A stretch of 59,157 nt of DNA from Synechococcus sp. AG-679-C18 (GTDB taxonomy: Bacteria > Cyanobacteriota > Cyanobacteriia > PCC-6307 > Cyanobiaceae). The stretch covers positions 1-59,157 of the forward strand of contig QCUL01000015.1 of the NCBI GenBank assembly GCA_003210755.1, written 5' to 3'. The position numbers were made by a program, and so were the translations under genes. Position 1 is the first letter of the stretch. Every line of letters starts with the position of its first letter. The notes beneath the pieces are model-generated. The model saw only the letters and a list, made by a program, of their open reading frames with translations. It had not been told where the DNA came from and made no database searches. Positions 1 to 9,583 of this stretch are shown piece after piece.

Positions 1-1247
1 GGTTGTGATGTTGCTGCTTGTGCAACTCATAAACCCTGCTGTTGGGAACCACTCTTGCCATAACGCGCAGGGTCTCAAGGCCATTGCGATTGGTAGCTGG
101 CGTGGGTGCTATGGCTGTTTTTCTTGTGCTGGCGGGAGTGCAGCCATCCGTTACCCGCGCTGTGTTGATGGGAGCGGCCGCCCTCCTGATCCGTGAAAGC
201 GGCTGCCGTGCCAAACCATTGGGTGTGCTGCTCACCACCTTGGTTCTGATGTTGTTGGTTCACCCCGCGTGGGCCCGCTCCATAGGTTTTCAGCTCAGTG
301 CCGCTGCTACGGCTGGATTAGTGCTCAGTTCGCAGCCTTTTGAGTGTTGGTTGGTGCAGCGCTGTTCTCAGCGATGGATGCGGGCTCTTGCACCGGCTCT
401 AGCAGTGTCTGTGGCGGCATTGCTCTGGACGCTTCCGTTGCAGCTCCTTCATTTCGGGTCTGTGCCCTTGTATTCACTGGTCAGCAACATGATCGCTGCG
501 CCCCTGCTGGCACCGCTCACTCTTTCGGCGATGGCGATAGCGCTGATGCTCTTGATGCTTCCGGCGGCAATCACCGAAGTCGTGATGCCCGTTTTGTTTT
601 GGCCGGTTCAGACTTTGGCGTCTCTTTTGATTGCTTTGGTGCGTTGGATTAGTGGGTGGCCCCATGCTCAACTGCTCACGGGTCAGCCACAGCCCTGGAT
701 GGTGTTGTTTGTTTTGGTGGCGATGCTCCCATGGCTTTTGCCTTCGTTAAAACGCTGGCGCTGGCAGGCCTTTCCTCTGATGCTGATGGCCATGTTGGTT
801 CAAGCCAAAGTCCAGCTCAGCGATGAAGTGGTGTTCGTTGAGCAATGGGGCAGGCAGTGGTTGCTTGCCCGTCATCAAGGCCGTGCAGCACTGATTAGTA
901 GTCACGGAGATCTATTGAGTTGTCATCTGGCTCAAAAACTTGGCCATGGTTTTGGCCACCAACGCTTTGACTGGTTGGTGTTGATCGATCCAGTTGCGAG
1001 TGATCATTTGCGCTGTTGGAACACATTGGCTCACACAGTGAGCGCTGAGTCTCAGGGCCAGCCTCCATTGCTTCCAGGTCAACGCCTTCAAAGTCCTGGT
1101 TTGATGCTGCGCCCGTTGGAAGGGCAAGACCGGCGTTGGCAATTACTGGTGAATCGGCAGATCCATCACCTCAAGCGAGCAGGTCATGGAGCCTTAAGAT
1201 GGGAGGGCGCTGGTGAAGCGTTTGGAGAGGTGGCAGAGCCCGGTTGA
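1..1247 (+). CDS. comEC: ComEC/Rec2-family DNA uptake channel, 5' partial, with a likely frame break near 40-50
   Basis: This is the C-terminal part of a polytopic membrane protein of the ComEC competence family, which carries single-stranded DNA across the inner membrane. The readable frame runs from a TTG at 42 to a TGA at 1245-1247 (401 codons) and shows about seven hydrophobic segments, including the family-typical stretch VQPSVTRAVLMG around residues 30-41. A soluble tail follows that does not show the metal-binding motifs of the beta-lactamase domain found in longer ComEC proteins. The same frame has a stop at 6-8, while the next frame reads a hydrophobic VVMLLLVQLINPAV at 2-43 and becomes nonsense after it, so the gene seems to change frame around 40-50. 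The last 24 bases lie inside the tRNA-Ser gene. Family assignment is fairly sure; whether the gene is functional is not. Confidence 0.72.
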
Positions 1248-1310
1248 ATGCGCACGACTCGAAATCGTGTAGGGGTAACACCCTCGTGGGTTCGAATCCC
1301 ACCCTCTCCG
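1224..1310 (+). tRNA. tRNA-Ser(CGA)
   Basis: The acceptor stem GGAGAGG (1224-1230) pairs with CCTCTCC (1303-1309), followed by discriminator G1310. The anticodon stem CACGA/TCGTG encloses loop CTCGAAA with anticodon CGA. A long variable arm and the T-loop GGGTTCGAATCCC are present, as expected of a class II serine tRNA. CCA is not encoded. The 5' part overlaps the end of the ComEC frame. The 3' end borders the AT-rich accessory stretch, a common place for integration. Confidence 0.96.
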
Positions 1311-1589
1311 TTTTAAATATTATTCTAGTGGTCTGCTGAGTGTAGGAACTGCGATGGTCGTAATGTTGTTGAGTTCAATCACGCTCTCTATGTTACGAAT
1401 TCTCCTGGAACAATTGAAACTTTTAATTTAGAAAAAGCGCTTTTTGGGAGATTCTGTTTTGGGATTGAATTCGAATTGTTTTGATAAATTCTTGGCCTTC
1501 TATTGTTGCTTGCAGCCTATTCTGGATGATTATCTTGATGTATAAGTGATTTTGGACTTTTCAAGGCTAAGGTCATCTCGCAAAATATA
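1311..1589. other. AT-rich stretch after tRNA-Ser, no intact gene
   Basis: No complete gene is visible here. A forward reading frame is open without a start codon from about 1328 to 1483 (ends in TGA) and reads protein-like segments such as NVVEFNHALYVTNSP, which may be a leftover of a lost gene. No terminator or repeat of the tRNA 3' end was found by eye. Confidence 0.4.
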
Positions 1590-3385
1590 TTATGCAATGA
1601 CAGAATTATCTTCGCTGACAGTGCTCTGCTGTAGAGCTGCAAGTAATCGATAGCCATTGTCTAGCTCAGCGCCAATTTCAATCAGCCCTGCTGTTCATCC
1701 CCCAAAAGATCTGTAGCAATTGCCCACTGAGTTTTGGTTCCAGAAAATGCTCCAAGATTGGTTGCATCAACTCCATAAGAAAATAAAAGAGTATCTAGAT
1801 TTGCGATGGGTAAAACCTCAGCCCCATCTGGCAAAGTAATTCCATCATGGGAGTTCTATCTATCCCTAATTGATATCCAATTTGAGCCATTAAAGAATCG
1901 TTAGATACGTCCCTGCGAACGAGGCTTTTATTTGCAGATAGTGTATCTGATACAGATAAGTTAAGGGTTAGATTGTTGTAGTGTGTATCACCTTTTAGGA
2001 TGTACAAATCTTGGCCTTCTTTGCCATCAAGAAAGTATGTTTTCTCTCCTGCCCAAAGAACATCATCTTATTCTCCTCCCTCAATGATTTCAAAGGACCC
2101 AATCTTTAGATCATTTACCTTGCCTAGATTGGCGTCAATGACAAACGGTTTTTTGCTCCCATCAAAGCTTAATGTATCAAGTCAAGAGCCTCCTAAAACT
2201 CTTCCCGTTAAACCTGCAGGGTCAATCATTAAAACGACATCATTACTACCTCCCATCGATATGTTGGACCGATCGATATCACCATTAACGGTCAGGTGAT
2301 CCTTATCTTTTTCAGTGCGAATCATAGATTTGACTGTATCTCAGTTAACAAAAATATCATCCTATTCAATTTTTGAATAAATTGTAGATCTTACGATGTC
2401 ACCATTGATGGTAATAGTATCTTGTCCACCGTCGGAACGTACTGTTGATCTAACGACATCCCCGTCTAGTGTTATTTCATCATCTCCTTTCCCGGCATGT
2501 AAATATGAACGCCGAATTGATATTGCGTTTTGATTTAATGAGGCATTTGATCTACCAAAGTCTTCAATGCCGTCCGTCCATTGCTCTATCAGTTTTTGAT
2601 TGACACTTGCTTGAAGAGTAATTCTGTCATTGCCATCTCCTGGGAGGACTGAGTAGTTATCAACGGCCACAGACTCGACAGAAAATTCTAAAGTGCTAAT
2701 GCGATCTTCCTGGTCAGGACAATCACAATAAAGATCTGAATTGTGCATTCCAGGAGCTATTATTGTCAATATTTGTTATTACGTTAAAGATATTATTTCC
2801 GTTATCAAGATCTAAGGTATGTTCAGGAATTGATTCAATGTTGTCAACAAAGTCATCTTCAATTGTCTGCTGTTCAGTGATTTCTGAATTTATAGAAATA
2901 TCAATGTCTAGATCCTCATTGAGATGACTGTGAGGATTGGTTTCTGATTCTTGTTGTTGATCAGTGGCCAGAATTAAGCTGCTCTGTTCAGCGGAAGGTG
3001 ATTGAGATTGCTGAATAGGTGGAGTTGATTGAAGCTGATTGCCAGATGGTTGAGGTTGAGTTGATGCAGCAGTAGGGAGAGTATCTGTAGATTGAGTGAC
3101 TGCGTCTGAAGGGAGCAGGGAATCATCACCCGGACCATCAAGGGAAAGCTCTGTGAGAAGATCAGCCTGTGTATTTAGAGTATTGCTCGGGTTTAGGTCC
3201 TCGTTAAGAAAAACCTGGTCATAATTTGTCTCTTCATAAATTAAGCCTGCAAAAGTTTGCTCCTTGCCAAGTAATTCAAATGATTTGAGATTTATATGCT
3301 GATTCCATAAGCCAATATCTGATTGCCCTCTAAATATAATATCAGCAGCAGAAGAGATATCCACAAAGTCTGATACTGGGGTCAT
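1590..3385 (-). pseudogene. Decayed RTX-like, acidic repeat protein
   Basis: Read on the reverse strand from ATG 3385, the first frame encodes an acidic, Ser/Gln/Pro-rich protein (MTPVSDFVDISSAADIIF...), then switches frame near 2765. It continues with glycine-aspartate repeats such as GDGNDRITL, GKGDDEITLDGDVVRST and GGQDTITINGDIVRST, resembling calcium-binding beta-roll repeats. The frame is interrupted by TAG and TGA (2341-2365), another TGA near 2181 and a TAA near 2070, yet clear coding sequence continues after each stop (for example DTVKSMIRTEKDKDHLTVNG and DDVLWAGEKTYFL). Further frame changes lie near 1840 and 1685; the last frame ends at TAA 1590-1592. Intact, it would be about 595 residues, perhaps a secreted or surface protein. 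The RTX-like label is from motif appearance only; exact function is unknown. Confidence 0.72.
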
Positions 3386-3810
3386 ATTAACCTCAATGAG
3401 TGAATCTTTTGAATGTCGGAATTATTGACTAATCTTGTCTAGTTTTTTTCTCCATCGCCCGCTGTTTCGAGACCCTGTGTATGCCTTTTCTATCGTTGTC
3501 ATTTCTCGAGATGAATGAGCAATAATCTGGACAGCGCTAGCTGTTTGATGGCTGCTTTATTTATTTTGGAGGGAAGTTACTTGTTGGACTATAGGTATTT
3601 GATGGTTTGCTGTTTGTCAGAATTCCTTCATAGTATTTAACTGTGTTGGTGCTTGTAGTCGCTATGTAGATGAGAAGATATACTCATATCGTTTAAATGG
3701 CTGTATTTCAAGCCACAATTTTGGTCGTGTTGCGCAATTTTTGGGTTCAAAGCGCAGCTTTTGTCGACTGAGCGACTTGTCGTCTTTATGGTAAAGAGGT
3801 CAGAAAGTTT
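3386..3810. other. Noncoding, AT-rich spacer in the accessory stretch
   Basis: This gap lies between the divergent starts of the RTX-like pseudogene and the first ribbon-helix-helix pseudogene. Only short reading frames without a convincing ribosome site occur (one reverse frame of about 62 codons at 3637-3825 looks like chance). It should hold the promoters of both flanking genes, but no clear -10/-35 pair was picked out. Confidence 0.35.
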
Positions 3811-4261
3811 ATGAGTCACACCCACTAATCCTAGTTCTGCTCTTACCTATTATGAGGATATCTATTTAGTTTCTGATACCTTTCGGGAGGTTCTTCTGGA
3901 CCATTCTTCCCCTGTTGTTTTACACAATAGGGCTATATATGAGCCCAAGACTTTAGGTGAATTCCCGTCCAGTGTTGAAGAATCACACTATCCTTTTTTC
4001 GATTCTGAGTCTTCGCCATCAGTCGCTCGGCCTAGCCCCGCTCCTGCAAGGCCTTCATCTAAAAGTGATTGTTCTACTCCTAGCTCTAGGCAGAGCAGGA
4101 GGCTTTCTCTTCAGGTTTCCAATGATCTTCACAGACAACTCAAGATTATTGCCTTAGAGGATGTGGAAACGATGAACTCCTTGATTGTTGGCGTTTTGCG
4201 TTCCTATTTGTCCGACCGAGACGAAGCTTTAAAGCGTCTTCAGCGGGCATCACGCCGCTAA
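3811..4261 (+). pseudogene. Ribbon-helix-helix (CopG/Arc-like) protein with broken start
   Basis: A forward frame ending at TAA 4259-4261 is open from 3815 and encodes about 148 residues: an N-terminal part beginning NPSSALTYYEDIYLVSD, a Pro/Ser-rich linker, then a C-terminal segment LQVSNDLHRQLKIIALED followed by METMNSLIVGVLRSYL-like residues. The last part fits a ribbon-helix-helix DNA-binding domain (beta strand, helix with HRQLK, then a second helix). No start codon exists in this frame. ATG 3811 reads MSHTH then stops, and would enter the frame after a small indel; ATG 3788 is in frame but is followed by TGA 3812-3814. Either way, initiation is damaged. Partner or operator is unknown. 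Confidence 0.6.
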
Positions 4262-4299
4262 TTTAATTTCGATTCAACTGATCTCCTCTCTTTCTTGTC

Positions 4300-4458
4300 A
4301 TGACAGCCTCCGCACACATTGAATAAGTCCGTAAGTTGTCTGTACTTCTCCCTGAGCAGATGCATTATCAACTTAAGAAGGCGGCCGTTCAAGATGATCG
4401 TACGATTACGGATGTTATCATCGATTTGATCACTAGCTATTTAAATCCTGACGAGTAA
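4300..4458 (+). pseudogene. Small ribbon-helix-helix protein interrupted by an in-frame TAA
   Basis: From ATG 4300 the frame reads MTASAHIE, meets TAA at 4324-4326, and then continues in the same frame with VRKLSVLLPEQMHYQLKKAA and a second helix DRTITDVIIDLITSYLNPDE to TAA 4456-4458, 53 codons in all. The segment after the stop matches the layout of a CopG/Arc-type DNA-binding domain, like the gene just upstream. A single nonsense change seems to have broken a small regulator. Re-initiation downstream at the ATG of EQMHYQ would lose the DNA-contacting beta strand. Confidence 0.58.
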
Positions 4459-5112
4459 ATCCTGCTATCGCGTGAATCATTCCTTTTGAGCAGTCTTGTC
4501 GCTTGCATTTGATCTTTGCGGATTGATTTTAATCTTTAGTTTGATTTGGTTGTACTGTCTTCTGTTTAAGGCATAGTTTTTTGGCTTCATTTTTGCCAAT
4601 TGATTTTATTTGATACCTGCAATTTATAATTCCGTATGTTTATTTGTTCGTGAATAGATGCTATTAGGAGTGAGTGATTGTTGCTTTTATGCGTATTGTT
4701 TGGCGTCTTCGTTGAGCATCTTTTGTTGTTCATTCTTTGATTCTCTTTCCTGTTGATGCTGACGTTAATCGAGTGGGTCTATTGCAATCCTGGCTTATGG
4801 GACTAGCTGTTTTATAAATTGTTGTTCACTCTGGCTTTTGATATTCCGATTTTTCCTTGTATTGATGTGGTACTATTTTATTATTTTTTTTAGATTGACA
4901 GATTTTCTTTGTGAATTCTTATTGTTAATGTGAGGTCAAGTATTTCCAATAATCTACAATGTATTGAGCGATTTGATCGACGATCTGACGTGTCATGAAT
5001 TCAGTATTATGCTAAATCTGATCCTTTGAAAATCTTTCGAATCGCTTAGATTAAAGCAGTATTTCTGATTTTCTCCAATCCGCAAGGATAAGGGAGGTGT
5101 GATCATTCAGTT
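4459..5112. other. AT-rich spacer with a possible gene remnant
   Basis: About 650 bases without an intact gene. At 4688 an ATG begins MRIVWRLR, followed by TGA and then an open continuation in the same frame (ASFVVHSLILFPVDADVNRV, then about 14 more codons to TAA), a pattern like the neighbouring broken genes but too short to identify. The remainder is T-rich. A GGGAGG at 5091-5097 may serve the gene at 5113. Confidence 0.35.
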
Positions 5113-5475
5113 ATGGGCCGTCCATTTAAGGGTTTGTATTTGAGATTAACAGGAGCGCCTCTTTTCTTCTCGTTTGTCACGTATACCCCTCAGTCAAAGG
5201 AGCAAATGATTACTTGTGGCGACCTTCTTGAAGGAGAAGAATTCTTGAGTCAGGTTGTATGTGATTTTCTTTTGTTTGTATCGGAAGGGATTCTTGAGTT
5301 GTCGTTTAGTTCTGACTTTCCAATTCATTACGACGATGTCGTTGTTGTTTGTTCGCGTCAGCGTGGTGATGGCGTTCAGCATGAATATCTAATTCGAATT
5401 AAAGAGAGAGATTGGACGCAGGGCGAGAGAATCCTTCTCGATCAATTAACGGGTCTTCTTTCTCAGCAACTGTAA
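5113..5475 (+). CDS. Hypothetical protein, 120 aa
   Basis: This is the only intact gene-sized frame in the accessory stretch. It starts at ATG 5113, about 15 bases after a purine-rich GGGAGG, and ends at TAA 5473-5475. The product has a mildly hydrophobic start (LFFSFVTYT) and a mixed, soluble remainder with alternating hydrophobic strands (DDVVVVCSRQ, YLIRIKERDW). No signal peptide, membrane segment or known motif was recognised. Codon use is AT-rich like its surroundings, which fits acquired DNA. Function is unknown; an enzyme or small regulator cannot be told apart from sequence alone. Confidence 0.5.
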   Translation: MGRPFKGLYLRLTGAPLFFSFVTYTPQSKEQMITCGDLLEGEEFLSQVVCDFLLFVSEGILELSFSSDFPIHYDDVVVVCSRQRGDGVQHEYLIRIKERDWTQGERILLDQLTGLLSQQL

Positions 5476-5623
5476 GTCTTAGTGCTATTTCTTTGTTCCC
5501 TATTCTTCTATTCTGTTTGAGTTTTGTACTTCCCTTTAATCGTTGACTGAATTGTGATTTTGATTCTTTCTGATCTATTTCATTTGTTTTGTAGGAACTT
5601 TTCGCTAGTTGTTGGCACAATGT

Positions 5624-5881
5624 TTATGAGTGAAAAAGGAGCACTAACCCTTCGCTCACTTGGTGGAACTCTCGCTCTTCTCTGCTCAGGTCAAGCCCCA
5701 CCTCTAACCCTTCTTTGATGGCTTCGTCGAACGGTGGTGTTGTTGGAGCGGACTCTGCCTGCCACAGCGCCGCGATTCCGATTGCTGTGGCGTGCCATCG
5801 GAAGTTTCCTGTAGCGCCAATCGACGGCTGCTGTAGAGCCTCTTCGAGCATGGTGCTGATGGGAGTGTCGGTGAATGCCAT
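5624..5881 (-). CDS. Hypothetical protein, 85 aa
   Basis: A reverse frame from ATG 5881 to TAA 5624-5626 encodes a small acidic, probably helical protein (MAFTDTPISTMLEEALQQPS..., later LDLSREEREFHQVSEG). Its composition is protein-like, unlike the overlapping frames on both strands, which are rich in Cys, Arg and His. No clear ribosome-binding site precedes the start. It marks the border between the AT-rich stretch and the core genes. No family was recognised, and it may not be a real gene. Confidence 0.42.
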   Translation of the reverse strand: MAFTDTPISTMLEEALQQPSIGATGNFRWHATAIGIAALWQAESAPTTPPFDEAIKEGLEVGLDLSREEREFHQVSEGLVLLFHS

Positions 5882-6074
5882 GCCCCAGCTTCGGAATTCT
5901 TGCCTCTGGCCGCAATTGGCTGAGAGACTTCTTGATCTGTTTGTGTCAGCGAATGCTGTTATCTGCTCTAACTATGACCCATGCTGGTTTGTTTGCAGTC
6001 AGCAGTTTTCCCTGTGCCTTTGGGGTGACTGACCCCTTGAGCTGTCTTGTTCTGCCGTCTTGCGGTTCAGTGGA

Positions 6075-6854
6075 ATGAGACTAAAGGGACTCTGGATGCA
6101 ACAAAGCCTGCGTCGCTCGTCTTTACAGGCAAGTGGGTCCAGCCTGAGTCGGCGGGCTACCAGGCGTCACCTTGAGTTGTTGTCTGCGCCTCCATCGGTG
6201 TTGACATCTGTTGCTCTGGTCCGCAAACAGAGCCGTTTGGGTCGCTCTCTCAAGCGCAGTGGGGATATTGCTTTCTCTCTCCTTGTTTTAGGCGTGGGAT
6301 CACCAGCGTTCCTGCTCATTGCAATTTTGGTCAAATTCAGCTCTCCAGGCCCGCTCTTCTACGTTCAGCAACGCGTCGGCCGAGGTTATCGCCGATTTGG
6401 TTGCGTCAAATTTCGAACCATGCGCGCCGATGCTGATGTTGTTCTTCAACGCGTGTTAGCGGAGTCTCCGGAGTTGCGTGCAGAGTTTGAGCGTGATTTC
6501 AAGCTTCGCCAAGACCCTCGCATTACGCCGATTGGTCGTTTCCTACGTCGTTCCAGTCTTGATGAGTTGCCTCAGTTCCTCAATGTTTTGCGTGGTGAAA
6601 TGAGTGTGGTTGGTCCACGTCCGATCGTCAATAAAGAGATTCAGCGTTACGGACCTTATATGGATGAGGTGTTGGCCGTGCGCCCTGGTTTAACAGGGTT
6701 GTGGCAGGTGAGTGGTCGGAATAATCTCAGTTATGCCAAGAGGGTGAGGCTTGATCTGGCTTACTCCAGGGGCCGCTCGTTCCTGCTTGATATGGCGATT
6801 ATTTTGCGCACCTTTGGGGTCTTGCTGTTGCCCATGGATCGCGGAGCTTATTAA
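6075..6854 (+). CDS. Bacterial sugar transferase (undecaprenyl-phosphate glycosylphosphotransferase)
   Basis: This enzyme class transfers a sugar-phosphate from a UDP-sugar to undecaprenyl phosphate, the first membrane step in making exopolysaccharide, capsule or O-antigen units. A membrane segment (SLLVLGVGSPAFLLIAILVKF) lies near residues 65-90, after a basic N-terminus. Family motifs follow in order: PGPLFYVQQRVGRG, KFRTM, DPRITPIGRFLRRSSLDELP, NVLRGEMSVVGPRP and RPGLTGLWQVSGRN. The product lacks the large N-terminal membrane domain of WcaJ-type proteins, so it is a short PglC/catalytic-core type. ATG 6075 was preferred over TTG 6060. Its end meets the convergent cobD gene by 4 bases. The sugar used cannot be told. 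Confidence 0.88.
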   Translation: MRLKGLWMQQSLRRSSLQASGSSLSRRATRRHLELLSAPPSVLTSVALVRKQSRLGRSLKRSGDIAFSLLVLGVGSPAFLLIAILVKFSSPGPLFYVQQRVGRGYRRFGCVKFRTMRADADVVLQRVLAESPELRAEFERDFKLRQDPRITPIGRFLRRSSLDELPQFLNVLRGEMSVVGPRPIVNKEIQRYGPYMDEVLAVRPGLTGLWQVSGRNNLSYAKRVRLDLAYSRGRSFLLDMAIILRTFGVLLLPMDRGAY

Positions 6855-7822
6855 ACGAGTGACCAGCCAAGGGCCACCGCTAACCACAAAATCTCTAGCT
6901 TGAGACTCAGATTCAGAAGGATCCGCACACCTTCAACGGATGCCTGCTGAGATTTGGCAGAAAGGATGGGTTTGTTGATCCATTGGTTGCCGTAGCGATT
7001 TCGTCCACCCATCTGAACTTCGGCGCAGTGGGCAAAAATTGATTCCGATAATCCTGCATTTGGTGATGGGTCAGGTTGTCCATCTTTTTGAGCAGCAATC
7101 ACAGTGGTGGCCCATCGGTTCCAGCGTTTGCTCACGAGTGGAAGCGTCAGCAGCACTAACCGGCATGGCAGCCAGGTGAGGAGATCGTCGAGTCGAGCCC
7201 CGGCAGTCCCAAGCCAACGCAGTCGGCCCTGTTTGTATCCCAGCATGGAATCAATCGTGCTACAGGCTTTGAATGCCCATGCCAATGCCAGAGGACCTGG
7301 GGCTTGGCTGAAACCCGCCGCCCACAATCCAGCTCCGATCAGCATCCAAAACAAAGGGGCAAAGAGTCCGTCCACAGCATTTTCACTCGCTGTTTCGGCA
7401 CTGGCGCGGAGAATCCCATCGTGATCTAACTGGGTTACATCCCTGCCAACGATCCAGCTCAACCGATGCTTTGCAGATGTGAGGTCAGGCAGAGCCTGAA
7501 GGACTGCCAACACACTGTCTCTAAGACTGCGCGCTGCAAGGGCGCTTGCCATGGCAATGACTAGCACTACGGCCGCTATTGGTTGTGGTATCGGGGACTC
7601 GGGCAAGAGCAGACGCTCAAGCAGCCAACCAACGCCACCGCTTCCAACAACCAAAACAAGCGTGATCATTCCACCGCCGGCCCGCAGTGGCCATGGCTTG
7701 TCTCCAGCCCACTTTTCAATGGTGTGGCGCAGCCCAGAGATCACTTGACCCATGGCCACTATTGGATGGGGGCACCAGCGGGGATCGCCGACTAGCAGGT
7801 CGAAGCCTGCGGCAGCGATCAC
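6851..7822 (-). CDS. cobD: Adenosylcobinamide-phosphate synthase
   Basis: CobD/CbiB joins adenosylcobyric acid to aminopropanol phosphate (or a related aminoalcohol) late in cobalamin synthesis, at the inner membrane. The translation opens with the family signature FDLLVGDPRWCPHPIVAMG and has several membrane spans (for example MITLVLVVGSGGVGWLLERL). It also shows the conserved segment TASENAVDGLFAPLFW and, near the C-terminus, DGQPDPSPNAGLSESIFA. Length of about 323 residues is normal. GTG 7822 is the furthest upstream start available; the preceding ilvC gene ends at 7840 on the same strand, so the two are probably cotranscribed. Marine Synechococcus make their own (pseudo)cobalamin, which fits. 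Confidence 0.92.
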   Translation of the reverse strand: MIAAAGFDLLVGDPRWCPHPIVAMGQVISGLRHTIEKWAGDKPWPLRAGGGMITLVLVVGSGGVGWLLERLLLPESPIPQPIAAVVLVIAMASALAARSLRDSVLAVLQALPDLTSAKHRLSWIVGRDVTQLDHDGILRASAETASENAVDGLFAPLFWMLIGAGLWAAGFSQAPGPLALAWAFKACSTIDSMLGYKQGRLRWLGTAGARLDDLLTWLPCRLVLLTLPLVSKRWNRWATTVIAAQKDGQPDPSPNAGLSESIFAHCAEVQMGGRNRYGNQWINKPILSAKSQQASVEGVRILLNLSLKLEILWLAVALGWSLV

Positions 7823-7839
7823 CAGCAGTACGGGATTGC

Positions 7840-8868
<1,029 letters not shown>

Positions 8869-8891
8869 TTACGGATGGACTGGATCGCCCT

Positions 8892-9494
8892 TCAGGCTTC
8901 GTTGGGGTGAGAAATCACCCGATCGATCAAGCCGTAATCCTTTGCTTCATCCGCACTCAGGAAATAATCGCGATCGGTATCTTTTTCGATTTTTTCAAAG
9001 CTCTGCCCTGTCATGTCAGACATCGAACGATTGAGCATATCCTTCATTCTCAAAATCTCTTTGGCTTCGATTTCGATATCACTGGCCTGGCGTTGAGCGG
9101 TGCCACCCATCGGCTGATGAATCATGATCCGACTGTGCGGAAGTGCCAGGCGTTTGCCTTTGGTGCCAGCCGTCAAAAGGAAGGCACCCATTGAAGCGGC
9201 AAGTCCCACACAGATAGTGACAACATCACTTTTGACGTACTGCATGGTGTCGTAAATCGCCAAACCAGCAGTGACTGATCCACCAGGGGAGTTGATGTAC
9301 AGATAGATCGGCTTCGTGCTGTCTTCTGAATCGAGGTAGAGCATCTGAGCTACCAGGCTGTTCGCGACTCCGTCATTAACTTCCTGGCCTAGAAATAAAA
9401 TTCTTTCAACACCTAGGCGTGTGTAAATGTCGACCCATCGCTCCATTTGGCTGCCGGGGAGGCGATAGGGAACACTGGGAGTACCGATCGGCAT
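8892..9494 (-). CDS. clpP: ATP-dependent Clp protease proteolytic subunit
   Basis: ClpP is the serine peptidase of the Clp complex, working with a ClpC/ClpX unfoldase. The catalytic triad is complete: Ser101 in GLAASMGAF, His126 in RIMIHQP and Asp175 in KDTDRDYF. Length (200 residues) and the GxxxS substrate-binding strand are standard. It lies directly after clpR on the reverse strand, separated by 89 bases holding a strong hairpin. This ClpR-ClpP order is the usual cyanobacterial pairing, in which the two subunits form a mixed heptameric ring (ClpP3/R in Synechococcus elongatus). Confidence 0.95.
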   Translation of the reverse strand: MPIGTPSVPYRLPGSQMERWVDIYTRLGVERILFLGQEVNDGVANSLVAQMLYLDSEDSTKPIYLYINSPGGSVTAGLAIYDTMQYVKSDVVTICVGLAASMGAFLLTAGTKGKRLALPHSRIMIHQPMGGTAQRQASDIEIEAKEILRMKDMLNRSMSDMTGQSFEKIEKDTDRDYFLSADEAKDYGLIDRVISHPNEA

Positions 9495-9542
9495 GGGTCC
9501 TTAGGGAGGGGTGTGCGGAAAAAAGATGAAGCTATTTAATCT

Positions 9543-9577
9543 AGATTGCTTCAACAACACAGTTGTTGAAGCAATCT
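9543..9577. other. 15-bp perfect hairpin between clpR and clpP
   Basis: AGATTGCTTCAACAA (9543-9557) and its exact complement (9563-9577) flank a five-base loop. On the reverse strand it follows clpR by a few bases and precedes the clpP start by about 48. No T-run follows at once, so it is more likely a processing, stabilising or attenuating element than a simple terminator. Confidence 0.6.
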
Positions 9578-9583
9578 TATGGG

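Noticed and set aside
3637-3825. Reverse 62-codon ORF as a gene
   Set aside because: No ribosome site, no protein-like pattern and it overlaps the start of the ribbon-helix-helix remnant.
5715-6078. Forward ORFs upstream of the sugar transferase
   Set aside because: They are Cys- and Ser-rich shadows of the reverse 85-codon frame and of noncoding sequence, without good start sites.
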